Shown here piece after piece: positions 1 to 6,015 of a DNA stretch of 36,313 bases (position 1 is the first letter of the stretch; each line of letters starts with the position of its first letter). The stretch is from positions 1 through 36,313 of the IMG/VR virus record IMGVR_UViG_3300008448_000287; one strand, given 5' to 3'. Position numbers and translations under genes: made by a program. A model generated the notes under the pieces. That model searched no databases, was not told the origin of the DNA, and worked only from the letters and a program-made list of their open reading frames with translations. This stretch comes from a virus.

Positions 1-86
1 CCTGTTTTGCTGTTAGTTGATCCGTATTGAAAAATTACGGCGATTGTTTGGCCGAGATGGTTTTTAGTGGTGTAAATTGTTTTCAT
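1..86 (-). CDS. N-terminal part of a small leftward gene, cut by the window edge
   Basis: Reading leftward from an ATG at 86-84, the frame stays open for 28 codons to the left edge (begins MKTIYTTKNHLGQ). The start follows the leader AACCTCAAAACTCAAACCA, which matches the leader motif seen before many leftward genes here. It lies 31 bp after the stop of the upstream gene. Product unknown. If the molecule is circular, its end would lie at the right edge of the window (see 36257-36313), although a direct join does not keep that partner's frame. Confidence 0.6.
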   Translation of the reverse strand, partial: MKTIYTTKNHLGQTIAVIFQYGSTNSKT

Positions 87-117
87 TGGTTTGAGTTTTG
101 AGGTTAGTGTTTAGGGT

Positions 118-354
118 TTAGTGTTGACATATGCAAGCGGTTTGCGCTTGTTTAATTATTTGCGCGGTTTGCTTTGTAATTTTGCCGTAAATTGAAACGC
201 ATAATGTGTCTTGTTTGCCGTACCATCCAAAACGATAGGCCGTAATATTGTCGGAGTCATGCCACGATATAGACTCAAGACGGCAAATCTCTGACCCGTT
301 AGCCTTATTAATTCTGATTTTCAACTGAATGTTTTTTGATTGGATGCGGTTCAT
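118..354 (-). CDS. Hypothetical protein, 78 aa
   Basis: The frame is open further upstream to 462, but the ATG at 354 is preferred. It follows an A-rich leader (CAACTAAAAAAACTACAGAC) typical of this genome, and the longer version would overlap the better-looking 38-codon gene at 393-509. The product begins MNRIQSKNIQLKIRINK, is basic, and has a short beta-rich middle (AYRFGWYGKQDTLCVSIYGK) and a lysine/glutamine-rich tail. No family is recognised. It probably belongs to the early transcript starting near 551. Confidence 0.6.
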   Translation of the reverse strand: MNRIQSKNIQLKIRINKANGSEICRLESISWHDSDNITAYRFGWYGKQDTLCVSIYGKITKQTAQIIKQAQTACICQH

Positions 355-392
355 GTCTGTAGTTTTTTTAGTTGTTTTCCAGGTCAATTGGT

Positions 393-509
393 TTAGCTTA
401 CCTTTTCTGTAATGATGCAAACAATAGTTGAGATGATTGTAACGGAAACAAGAAAGTAGCAAAGTACTTTGTTGACGTTGATCTCTGTGGTGGTGGTGTT
501 AGTGTTCAT
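393..509 (-). CDS. Small single-span membrane protein, 38 aa
   Basis: ATG at 509 follows the leader AACCCAAAAACACC and lies about 40 bp downstream of a good leftward promoter. The peptide is a short Thr/Asn-rich head (MNTNTTTTEINVNK) followed by one hydrophobic helix (VLCYFLVSVTIISTIVCII) and a charged end. As the first gene of an early transcript it could be a host-interaction peptide, but this is inference. It overlaps the 5' extension of the 118-354 frame, which is why the shorter start was chosen there. Confidence 0.55.
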   Translation of the reverse strand: MNTNTTTTEINVNKVLCYFLVSVTIISTIVCIITEKVS

Positions 510-550
510 GGTGTTTTTGGGTTAAGTGTTTCTGTTTTGTTTTGATAGAA

Positions 551-581
551 CAAAGATACACAAATAATTTCTAAATGCAAG
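551..581 (-). promoter_or_regulatory. Leftward Bacteroidota-type promoter
   Basis: On the minus strand there is a -7 element TATCTTTG (551-558), a 19-bp spacer and a -33 element CTTG (578-581). This closely matches the known Bacteroides/Flavobacterium consensus TTTG-N19-20-TAnnTTTG. Transcription would start near 545 and read into the 393-509 gene and onward to the left. A second -7-like octamer, TAACTTTG, lies upstream (613-620) next to a palindrome, but without a matching -33. Confidence 0.6.
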
Positions 582-601
582 TATTTTCGAAATTATTTTT
601 A

Positions 602-626
602 GTTGATATCAACAAAGTTATCAACA
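602..626. promoter_or_regulatory. Palindrome plus half-repeat, possible operator
   Basis: GTTGATATCAAC is a perfect 12-bp palindrome. A further half-site, read on the minus strand as GTTGATA, follows directly beside a -7-like TAACTTTG. The site lies about 25-50 bp upstream of the leftward promoter at 551-581, where a regulator could act. TTATCAACA at 618-626 also resembles a DnaA box with one mismatch. Confidence 0.35.
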
Positions 627-760
627 ATTAATCGAAATAGTTTGAGGGAAATAGTCGAAAGAAAGTTGAAACAAACGACAGAGCCGTGCCGGTTCGATTT
701 CGGTGTTAGTTGTTTTTTCGTCCCGAAATTTCGAATGTTGATTTTTGCCTGTTTCCAGGT

Positions 761-863
761 CAATTCCAAAAATTGGAAATTGGGGGTTTACACCTAATGA
801 TCTGTCGAGTCCCAAAATTGGAACGTAAATTCCATAAATTGGAAATATGGGGGTATACCCCTA
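761..863. repeat. Imperfect direct repeat of a double-palindrome unit
   Basis: Two copies of a ~36-bp unit lie at 761-796 and 827-863. Each has TTCCA-N4/5-TGGAA followed by GGGGGT(T/A)TAC(A/C)CCTA. In the second copy the last part is the palindrome GGGGTATACCCC, followed by T6, so it could also act as a rightward terminator. A third partial copy (CAAAATTGGAAC) sits between them at about 813-824. Such arrays are typical binding sites for a dimeric protein, but the protein is unknown. Confidence 0.6.
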
Positions 864-1031
864 TTTTTTGGGCCGGGGGGAGGGTGTATTCCATCAGCGT
901 ATAAATTTTGTAAAAACCGACCTTCAAAATCTTCGTTTATACAAACGAAAAACAAACAATGGTATATACGGATGTCTTTGGGTCAAAAAGTGTCTTATAT
1001 CGCTTTAAAACAGCCTTTAATGGCGATTATA

Positions 1032-1160
1032 TTCGATAGTATATATACGACACAAAAAGGGTCAAAAATGGGACAAAAAAATAGGGGGGGGGTATTGAAA
1101 AAGGGGGTTTTGGTTTTAGAAAAAAAACCGACTATCGAAAATTTCGTTTTATCTATCGAA
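1032..1160. repeat. Dispersed TTCGATAG / CTATCGAA octamers
   Basis: TTCGATAG occurs at 1032-1039, and its exact reverse complement CTATCGAA at 1132-1139 and 1153-1160. The last two sit in similar surroundings (CTATCGAAAA). Three copies within 130 bp of non-coding DNA suggest protein binding sites; the function is unknown. Confidence 0.35.
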
Positions 1161-1168
1161 AACGGCTA

Positions 1169-1291
1169 TCAGTAGTATTGCAGGGTATTTTGCTGAGTCT
1201 TTTTAAACTTCTTATAGGACTCTGAATGGGTTACATCGTGATTTGAGGCACAACCGCAAGTAAAGATGATGATAAGGAGAATAATTCTCAT
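1169..1291 (-). CDS. Small lipoprotein-like peptide, 40 aa
   Basis: The start ATG overlaps the stop of the upstream leftward gene as ATGA (1288-1291), which suggests translational coupling. The peptide begins with Met-Arg and a strongly hydrophobic run (IILLIIIFTC) ending in a lipobox-like TCGC-A, followed by a short hydrophilic tail ending in Gln/Tyr. Bacteroidota lipoboxes are loose, so lipidation is plausible. Small lipoproteins in phages are often outer-membrane spanins or exclusion factors, but a probable spanin already exists at 23790-24254, so its role is open. Confidence 0.6.
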   Translation of the reverse strand: MRIILLIIIFTCGCASNHDVTHSESYKKFKKTQQNTLQYY

Positions 1292-1548
1292 GGGAGGTCG
1301 TATTTACCGAAGAAAGGTTTTTTAGATACAGATTTTTTTCCTTTACAAGACCATAATTGTCTTGCCCAATAGTTTGGGGTTGATTTATCGTTTGCTCCTT
1401 TGATGGCTGATGATCTTGCACAATAGGAATCACCGGCAGTAGTACCTGGCTTGATTCTATAGCCTTTTGCTCCGAAGTTGATTATCTTGCCATCGACTTC
1501 AACGGCATACTTTTTATTTAGTGCGTTAGAGGCTTTAATTTTTGCCAT
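1288..1548 (-). CDS. Conserved-looking small phage protein, 86 aa
   Basis: The start is the ATG at 1548, just after an A-rich leader. The protein is basic (MAKIKASNALNKKYAVEVDG) and contains a central GDSYCARSSAIKG block followed by PNYWARQLWSCKGKKS. I have seen GDSYCARS-type blocks in uncharacterised small phage proteins, but I cannot name a function. Two cysteines about 25 residues apart could bind a metal or form a disulfide. It is coupled to the lipoprotein-like gene downstream. Confidence 0.7.
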   Translation of the reverse strand: MAKIKASNALNKKYAVEVDGKIINFGAKGYRIKPGTTAGDSYCARSSAIKGANDKSTPNYWARQLWSCKGKKSVSKKPFFGKYDLP

Positions 1549-1556
1549 TATCTTTG
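1549..1556 (+). promoter_or_regulatory. Candidate rightward late promoter (-7 element)
   Basis: TATCTTTG matches the Bacteroidota -7 consensus TAnnTTTG and lies about 28 bp before the first rightward gene at 1584, in a divergent gap of only 35 bp. No clear TTTG stands at -33 (GTTA is found there), so it may need an activator or may be a chance match. The same octamer recurs at other transcription-start positions in this window. Confidence 0.4.
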
Positions 1557-1583
1557 ATATCAGATAACAAATATGGGAACAAA

Positions 1584-1769
1584 ATGGCTATTCAGGATAT
1601 GGACTTATTAGAAAAGATAATTTTCGATTTGGAATACGATTTGGCCGTAAATGATGACATTGACATTATGGAGTTCCATTTAAGGTTTTTGGAGTTAGAG
1701 AATCACAAGGAAAGAATTATAGGTTTTTTCGAAAAACTAAGGGGGGGTGATGAGGGAATTCAGCCGTGA
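1584..1769 (+). CDS. Small acidic helical protein, 61 aa
   Basis: First gene of the rightward block. The ATG at 1584 (after GGGAACAAA) is chosen over an in-frame upstream start at 1542, which would overlap the divergent gene. The product (MAIQDMDLLEKIIFDLEYDL...) is acidic and predicted to be helical, with heptad-like leucines. It overlaps the next gene by 20 bp. No family is recognised. Its position ahead of the ParB-like and terminase genes suggests an accessory role in packaging or late regulation. Confidence 0.6.
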   Translation: MAIQDMDLLEKIIFDLEYDLAVNDDIDIMEFHLRFLELENHKERIIGFFEKLRGGDEGIQP

Positions 1770-2013
1770 GAGGCACAGACAGATATCCAGGATAAACATT
1801 GAGTTTTGGAGTATAGTTAGGGGGTTTGAAGAGAGTTTATATGGGATCAAGATTGAAAGGATAGAGAGTGACAAGATATTTTTGAAGTACGAAGATGTAT
1901 GGATTAGATTTTGTCGGCATTGGGATATAGGTTACAGTCGGATTGTATGGCCTAATCCTGATGCATTCAAGCAATACGTTACCAAGGACGAAACAAACAC
2001 GATATTAGAATGA
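1750..2013 (+). CDS. Hypothetical protein, 87 aa
   Basis: The ATG at 1750 is used (a GTG directly before it is also possible). The product begins MREFSRERHRQISRINIEFW; it has a basic N-terminus and a Trp/Phe-rich middle with a hydrophobic core (YEDVWIRFCRHWDIGYSRIVW). The stop overlaps the next start as ATGA (2010-2013), so it is translated with the ParB-like gene. No family is recognised. Confidence 0.6.
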   Translation: MREFSRERHRQISRINIEFWSIVRGFEESLYGIKIERIESDKIFLKYEDVWIRFCRHWDIGYSRIVWPNPDAFKQYVTKDETNTILE

Positions 2014-2540
2014 ACATAGAGATTATAGACATCAAGAAGGTCAAGGGCAATTCATCGAATCCAAGGACGATTAAGGATGAGAAGTTCATGTCATTGGTCA
2101 GGAGTATAAAGGAGTTTCCTGAGATGTTAAGGATACGGCCTATTGTTGTTGATGAGAATATGGTCGTACTTGGTGGCAATCAGAGGCTGAAGGCTTGCCA
2201 TGCTGCCGGCATGAAGGAAGTTCCGATTATTAGGGCATCAGAATTGAGTGATGCTCAGAAGAAGGAATTCGTGATTAAGGATAATGTCAGTTTCGGTCAA
2301 TGGGACGATAAGGCTTTACAGGAAGATTGGGGTGATGTTGATCTTGAAGGATGGGGTATTGAGCAGAAGGAAAGTAAGATGGAGATGTCGGGAAATGGGG
2401 AATCGTGCAGTATTGTTGTATATTTCGAAAGTCAAGATGATAGGGAAGATTTCGTAACTAAAGCCCCGATTTCCGTTTCGAAGAAAGTTGGAAAGAAATG
2501 GAATGCGACTTACGAATCAAATGATATAAATTTGTTTTAA
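2010..2540 (+). CDS. ParB/Srx-fold nuclease-like protein
   Basis: A ParB N-terminal-type domain is recognisable: a conserved NPR at residues 17-19, a hydrophobic strand (RPIVVDENMVVLGG) and the signature GGNQRLKA around residues 55-62. At 176 aa it lacks the HTH/dimerisation domains of plasmid ParB proteins. Phage versions of this fold often sit just upstream of the terminase genes and are annotated as ParB-like nucleases. The C-terminal 60 residues are not recognised. A role in genome processing or packaging is inferred from its position. It is coupled to the preceding gene by an ATGA overlap. Confidence 0.8.
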   Translation: MNIEIIDIKKVKGNSSNPRTIKDEKFMSLVRSIKEFPEMLRIRPIVVDENMVVLGGNQRLKACHAAGMKEVPIIRASELSDAQKKEFVIKDNVSFGQWDDKALQEDWGDVDLEGWGIEQKESKMEMSGNGESCSIVVYFESQDDREDFVTKAPISVSKKVGKKWNATYESNDINLF

Positions 2541-2555
2541 CAAAAAAGGATAAAG

Positions 2556-2879
2556 ATGCCAGGAGGTTATAAGAAGATAAAACCTGAAGATGGTGTTCAA
2601 TGGAAGAAGGGACAGAGCGGTAATCCTAATGGAAGACCTCGGAAGTTGCCTAATTTGAATGAGTTATTGGCTGATGTATTGGGAGATGAGAAGGATGGTG
2701 TTACAGCAGCTGAGGCTATATTGAAGGCTATTCGTTCAAAGGCTGTCAAGGGAGATATTCGTGCAGCTGAAGTTTTGCTTGATAGGGGATATGGAAAGCC
2801 AAAGCAACAGATTGAGGCTTCTATTGAGATTGAAGAACAAGTGTTTAAGATTGGTGACCAAGAAATCAAATTCAAATGA
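2556..2879 (+). CDS. DUF5681-like protein, possible small terminase subunit
   Basis: The N-terminal part has the DUF5681 hallmark W-x-KGQSGNPNGRPRK (about residues 16-29), an AT-hook-like basic element. A helical stretch (ADVLGDEKDGVTAAEAILKAI) and a ...AAEVLLDRGYGKPKQ segment follow, as in this family. Members commonly precede TerL genes in phages. DNA recognition for packaging is therefore a reasonable inference, but no direct TerS signature is visible. The stop overlaps the next short gene as ATGA. Confidence 0.7.
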   Translation: MPGGYKKIKPEDGVQWKKGQSGNPNGRPRKLPNLNELLADVLGDEKDGVTAAEAILKAIRSKAVKGDIRAAEVLLDRGYGKPKQQIEASIEIEEQVFKIGDQEIKFK

Positions 2880-2992
2880 AGTTCATCTTTTACCTGACCA
2901 TATTAGTTGTATGTACTTATATGGGATATAAGTTCGGCAAATACGACAAGACCAATGATAGACAAGGAAACGAACATGATCCCTTGGGCTGA
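2876..2992 (+). CDS. Small membrane peptide, 38 aa
   Basis: The start overlaps the preceding stop (ATGA at 2876-2879). The N-terminal hydrophobic helix (MKFIFYLTILVVCTYMGYKF) is followed by a polar tail rich in Lys, Asp and Asn. It could be an N-anchored peptide or have an uncleaved signal. The coupling makes it likely to be translated. No function can be assigned; its position between packaging genes is odd for a membrane peptide. Confidence 0.55.
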   Translation: MKFIFYLTILVVCTYMGYKFGKYDKTNDRQGNEHDPLG

Positions 2993-3179
2993 ATTCAGAC
3001 CTTGGATACAGACCTCGACAAAGCATTCAGGTGCATTTTATAGCAATGACACGTTTAACTACGATTTAGATTCAAGGAAGTCTAAAACGACTTTACTTGA
3101 GTCTTTACTGTATGTTTTTGCTGTAGTTGGGATTTTGAATGTGATAATTGCGACAACATTCTTAATCTTATTTCTGTAA
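2976..3179 (+). CDS. Small tail-anchored membrane protein, 67 aa
   Basis: Begins at ATG 2976 inside the end of the previous short gene; an in-frame ATG at 2955 would give 74 aa. A polar head (MIPWAEFRPWIQTSTKHSG) is followed by a C-terminal transmembrane helix (LLYVFAVVGILNVIIATTFL). The stop overlaps the next start (TAATG at 3177-3181). With 2876-2992 it makes a pair of membrane peptides before the nuclease gene. A holin-like or antiholin-like role is possible, but nothing in the sequence proves it. Confidence 0.55.
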   Translation: MIPWAEFRPWIQTSTKHSGAFYSNDTFNYDLDSRKSKTTLLESLLYVFAVVGILNVIIATTFLILFL

Positions 3180-3736
3180 TGTACTCAGTCAGAGATTTCA
3201 ATGGCAAAAAGTTAGAAAAAGAAGTCATTGAAATTTTAGACTTCTATTCTGTAAATTATCAGTTAAACGGATACGAGAAGATTTTCACTAAGGAGGTTGT
3301 TAACGAGATTAAGCGGTCGCATGATTCTTACAGTATGAGTCAAAGAATGCGTCCTGATTTTATCGTTTTCAAAAACGGAAAATCCAACTATTTAGAGGTA
3401 AAGAATTCAAGTGGCTTCCCTAAAAGTGCCTATGATTATTTGATGGCTCATTATGACCTGGATAATCTTTGGTTTTGCAATAGGAATAAGGATGTAACAT
3501 TGCTTAGGGATTTAAAGTTTGAGATTCCTAAAGAGATTGAACCTATCGCTAAATTCAGAGTTCCTATTATAGATACTTATTGGAGAAGCCCTGATTTATT
3601 ATCGAAAGAAGAACAAAAAAAGTATAAAGACTCTCATTTGAAGTACAAAGGGTTTTACCCTTCAATGTATGCTTTTGGTTTCATTGACTTCAAAAACACC
3701 CAATGGATACCTCTCGATAAATGGATTACAATGTAA
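3179..3736 (+). CDS. PD-(D/E)XK family nuclease
   Basis: The catalytic core is visible at residues 58-76: RPDFIVFKNG...YLEVKNS, with Asp60 and the E-x-K pair Glu73/Lys75. Glu18 in the N-terminal helix could complete the site. The rest (about 100 residues, aromatic-rich) is not recognised. At 185 aa it is close in size to single-domain phage endonucleases. It overlaps the TerL start by 16 bp. Cutting or trimming of replicated DNA near packaging, or an HJ-resolvase-like role, is inferred from this location. Confidence 0.7.
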   Translation: MYSVRDFNGKKLEKEVIEILDFYSVNYQLNGYEKIFTKEVVNEIKRSHDSYSMSQRMRPDFIVFKNGKSNYLEVKNSSGFPKSAYDYLMAHYDLDNLWFCNRNKDVTLLRDLKFEIPKEIEPIAKFRVPIIDTYWRSPDLLSKEEQKKYKDSHLKYKGFYPSMYAFGFIDFKNTQWIPLDKWITM

Positions 3737-5019
3737 AAAAGAAAGTTCTTTTTAGCCCCCATCCAAAACAAGAAGACTTTATGAAGGCTGTCTTGTCAAA
3801 TACATATAAGTATTTGTTGTTTGGAGGTGCAGCAGGAGGTGGCAAGAGTTATGTTTCTCTTGCGACATTGATTGTGTTGGCAAAGATTTATCCTAATAGC
3901 AAGAGTTTTGTTATTCGGGAATCTCTTCCAACTTTGAAAAGAACAACCATTCCATCTTTTTACAAATTATGTCCCGATTCGTTCATTGATTCGTATAACC
4001 AATCGGATCAAATCGTAAGGTTCAAGAATGGAAGTACGATGACATTCTTCCCTGAGAACTATTACATGGATAAGAATCTAACGAGGTTAGATGGTATCGA
4101 AGCGAATTTCTTCTTGATAGAAGAAGGACAAGAAATTCAAAGAAAGACTTTTGAGAAGTGTAAGCTAAGGGCAGGAAGGCATATCATTCCTAATTTGGAT
4201 ATTCAGCCAAATCCGATGATTATGATTACTTGTAATCCTTCTCAGAATTGGACGAAGACAATGTTCCATGACCCTCATGTAAAAGGGGAGTTGGCTAAAG
4301 ATTATTTCTATCAGCAATCCCTGATGAGCGATAATCCTGCTTTGCCTCAATCGTATCTTGAAAGTTTGGAGAATCTTGATGAGATTACCAAAGAAATCTT
4401 TGTAAAGGGAAATTGGGAGATTGTCGATGTCGAGAGGCCATTTGCGTATGCATTTAATAAGGCAAAACACGTTAAACCTGGGCTTCTGCCAAATAATAAC
4501 GAACCCATTATACTATCATTTGATTTTAACGTTGATCCGATTACCTGTTTGGCCGGACAGAGTTATGATGGTACGATTCGGATTCTTAGGGAGTTCAGAT
4601 TACGGAATTCAGACATCTTTCAGTTATGTGATAGGATTCTTTCAACTTTTCCCGATACATATTTCACAATTACCGGTGATGCGTCAGGAAGTAATCGTTC
4701 TGCGATGACTCAAGGAGCGAAAAACTACTATCATATCATCCATCAGCAGTTACAGATACCAAAATCGTCCTTTAAAGTTCCATCATTCAATCCATCAATC
4801 AAAAATAGTCGAATTCTTTTGAATTCTCTTTTAGAAAGACACAAGGACATTTACATTGACAGTACTTGTCAATTTTTGATAAATGACTTGATGAGTGTTC
4901 AGGCTGATGACTCCGGTGACATCGATAAAGCGAAGGATAAGCATTCAACACACTTATTAGATTGTTTCCGTTACTATTTATGGACTTTTCATAGTAACTT
5001 TGTAAAGTATTTAAAATAG
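3721..5019 (+). CDS. terL: Terminase large subunit
   Basis: The DNA-packaging motor ATPase and headful nuclease, which docks on the portal. Walker A is GGAAGGGKS (residues 35-43), Walker B is FFLIEEG (130-136) with catalytic Glu, and the coupling region is MITCNPS (about 168-174). The RNase H-like nuclease domain shows Asp268 (LSFDFNVD), Asp320 (ITGDASG) and Asp414 (LLDCFRY). At 432 aa the length is normal for a phage TerL. It starts within the preceding nuclease gene and is followed by a strong terminator, so it ends the first late transcription unit. Confidence 0.93.
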   Translation: MDYNVKKKVLFSPHPKQEDFMKAVLSNTYKYLLFGGAAGGGKSYVSLATLIVLAKIYPNSKSFVIRESLPTLKRTTIPSFYKLCPDSFIDSYNQSDQIVRFKNGSTMTFFPENYYMDKNLTRLDGIEANFFLIEEGQEIQRKTFEKCKLRAGRHIIPNLDIQPNPMIMITCNPSQNWTKTMFHDPHVKGELAKDYFYQQSLMSDNPALPQSYLESLENLDEITKEIFVKGNWEIVDVERPFAYAFNKAKHVKPGLLPNNNEPIILSFDFNVDPITCLAGQSYDGTIRILREFRLRNSDIFQLCDRILSTFPDTYFTITGDASGSNRSAMTQGAKNYYHIIHQQLQIPKSSFKVPSFNPSIKNSRILLNSLLERHKDIYIDSTCQFLINDLMSVQADDSGDIDKAKDKHSTHLLDCFRYYLWTFHSNFVKYLK

Positions 5020-5052
5020 TGGTTTCCATTAGGGTTTTAGGTGAGTAAAAAT

Positions 5053-5079
5053 GGGGGGTCGATGACCCCTCTTTTTTTT
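5053..5079 (+). terminator. Rho-independent terminator after TerL
   Basis: A GGGGTC/GACCCC stem (extendable to 8 bp with G-U and G-C pairs, 5053-5060 with 5064-5071) has a GAT loop and is followed by eight T residues. It is placed directly after the TerL gene and before a candidate promoter. Confidence 0.85.
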
Positions 5080-5081
5080 GT

Positions 5082-5089
5082 TACATTTG
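5082..5089 (+). promoter_or_regulatory. Candidate promoter (-7 element) for the tail operon
   Basis: TACATTTG fits TAnnTTTG and lies 3 bp after the terminator T-run and 20 bp before the next start codon. No TTTG occurs at -33, where the terminator stem lies. The terminator-then-promoter order argues for a real restart of transcription. Confidence 0.4.
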
Positions 5090-5108
5090 AATAATCAAAT
5101 TCATAGAG

Positions 5109-5234
5109 ATGCCAAAGAAACTTGACCGTTGTGTTGCCCAGGTAATGAAAAAAGGGAATAAGGAATCTTCTGCCTATGCAATTTGTAATGCCTCATTGAA
5201 CAAGAACAAAAAGAAAACAAAGAAAAAAAAATGA
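5109..5234 (+). CDS. Small basic conserved-type phage protein, 41 aa
   Basis: The sequence MPKKLDRCVAQVMKKGNKES followed by SAYAICNASL and a poly-lysine tail is a pattern I recognise from many phages, where a ~40-60 aa protein with K-C-V...SAYAIC lies among virion genes. Its function is unknown. It ends in an ATGA overlap (5231-5234) with the tail assembly chaperone gene. Two cysteines and a strongly positive C-terminus suggest nucleic-acid or metal binding, which is inference. Confidence 0.7.
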   Translation: MPKKLDRCVAQVMKKGNKESSAYAICNASLNKNKKKTKKKK

Positions 5235-5812
5235 ACCTCTTTAAAAAAAAGAAGCAGACTACAACTGCTACGAAGATTCCAATGATTGAGATTTATGCTG
5301 ATAAGTTTGGAAACAAATGGTATCAGTATGAGAATAATCTGAGTATACCGGCTAAAAGGGCTATTGCAGCTGAGATTGCAACTCGATTTGCTGATATGAA
5401 TCTTACTAAAGAAACTCTGAGTCAATTGATTAATGAAATGAAGAAAAAAGCCAACGATGGAAACATTGTTGACTTATTTCATTTATTGGCTGAGATTGAG
5501 TTCCGATTGGATTTCGTTGGAGAAGAAAGGACTTTATTGGATTTGGCGGTTTGTTACTTTGTGATTGATGGAGAAGATGAGAATGATTTCTCTGAGGTTT
5601 GGCGAAAGAAAAAACTTGACATTCTGTTAGAAGATAGTGATGCCAAGGGTTTTTTTTTAGACAAAGCATTCCAATTCACAATCAAATATTCCAATATGTC
5701 AGAAATCGCTATCCAAGAATATTTAAGAGTGAACGACCCAAACGCATTGAGGATACCTCATATTTTACAAGCATTGAAATCGGGAGATACATCGACAATA
5801 TCAATTATCTAA
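5231..5812 (+). CDS. Tail assembly chaperone, frame-0 product
   Basis: 193 aa, beginning with a Lys-rich stretch and then a mostly helical body. It sits directly before the tape measure gene, where siphophages and myophages encode the G-type tail assembly chaperone. A second open frame at -1 starts just after a TGA (5638-5640) and continues past this stop to 6012, and two correctly phased slippery heptamers lie in the overlap. This matches the G/GT arrangement of lambda-like phages. The protein would coat or deliver the tape measure during tail assembly and be absent from virions. No motif confirms this; the call rests on context and the frameshift layout. Confidence 0.65.
   Translation: MNLFKKKKQTTTATKIPMIEIYADKFGNKWYQYENNLSIPAKRAIAAEIATRFADMNLTKETLSQLINEMKKKANDGNIVDLFHLLAEIEFRLDFVGEERTLLDLAVCYFVIDGEDENDFSEVWRKKKLDILLEDSDAKGFFLDKAFQFTIKYSNMSEIAIQEYLRVNDPNALRIPHILQALKSGDTSTISII
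5653..5659 (+). promoter_or_regulatory. Candidate -1 slippery heptamer T TTT TTA
   Basis: Within a run of nine T (5650-5658) the zero-frame codons are TTT TTT TTA, so T TTT TTA is correctly phased as X XXY YYZ. It is the same heptamer used at the HIV-1 gag-pol site. The -1 frame opens at 5641, immediately after its last stop (5638-5640). Confidence 0.45.
5737..5743 (+). promoter_or_regulatory. Candidate -1 slippery heptamer C CCA AAC
   Basis: Zero-frame codons GAC CCA AAC contain C CCA AAC in perfect X XXY YYZ phase. Slippage here would join frame 0 (...VNDPN) to the -1 frame (RIEDTSYFTSIEIGRYIDN...), which reads more naturally than the sequence directly after the upstream T-run. It is close to the frame-0 stop, as usual for G/GT-type chaperones. 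Confidence 0.5.
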
Positions 5813-6012
5813 ATCAATTAATTTGCGATTCAAAGCCATCAGAGATGAAGGTGTTGGAATCGGGATCAATAGACGAATATTATCAGACCATCAATACCTG
5901 GATTAAGATAGTTGACGAGAAGAATAAGACAGTCCGTGACAATGCTAATGAAGGAGAACAAGAGCAACCTAAAAAAGGAATAAGGAAGAAGTTTCAACCC
6001 AAAATTGAATAA
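5744..6012 (+). CDS. -1 frame extension of the tail assembly chaperone (T-like part)
   Basis: This frame is open from 5641 to a stop at 6010-6012. Reading from the C CCA AAC site it gives about 89 residues, including KPSEMKVLESGSIDEYYQTI, INTWIKIVDEKNK and a charged end before KIE. It can only be reached by frameshifting or by internal starting at an ATG at 5845 (55 aa). It ends 3 bp before the tape measure start. In the G/GT model this domain binds the tape measure while the common N-terminal part recruits tail tube subunits. Separate translation from 5845 is the alternative. Confidence 0.6.
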
Positions 6013-6015
6013 TAG

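Larger units (their letters stand above)
510..1168. other. Gene-free control-like region with palindromes and G-runs
   Basis: No convincing coding frame is present in this 0.66-kb stretch between two leftward gene groups. It contains a 12-bp palindrome GTTGATATCAAC (602-613), a DnaA-box-like TTATCAACA (618-626, one mismatch to TTATCCACA), the palindrome CGAAATTTCG (724-733), the paired repeat described separately, TTCGATAG/CTATCGAA copies and several G-runs (850s, 870s, 1084-1092, 1103-1107). It may hold operators, an origin or a packaging signal. Nothing in the sequence decides between these. Confidence 0.5.

Noticed and set aside
618-626. DnaA-box-like TTATCAACA as proof of an origin
   Set aside because: A single 9-mer with one mismatch is expected by chance in AT-rich DNA; kept only as a note in the control-like region.
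603-904. Short open frames on both strands in the 603-904 stretch
   Set aside because: They overlap each other and the palindromic repeats, lack a suitable leader, and their products look random.
1084-1107. G-quadruplex in the G-run area
   Set aside because: Only two long G-runs (G8 and G5) plus a GG are present; four proper runs are not.
972-1175. 67-codon rightward frame
   Set aside because: Its translation is low in complexity (runs from G- and A-tracts), it has no leader, and it runs across the CTATCGAA repeats.
5041-5108. Packaging (cos) site next to TerL
   Set aside because: The symmetry found there is a normal terminator hairpin with T-run; no evidence for cohesive ends.
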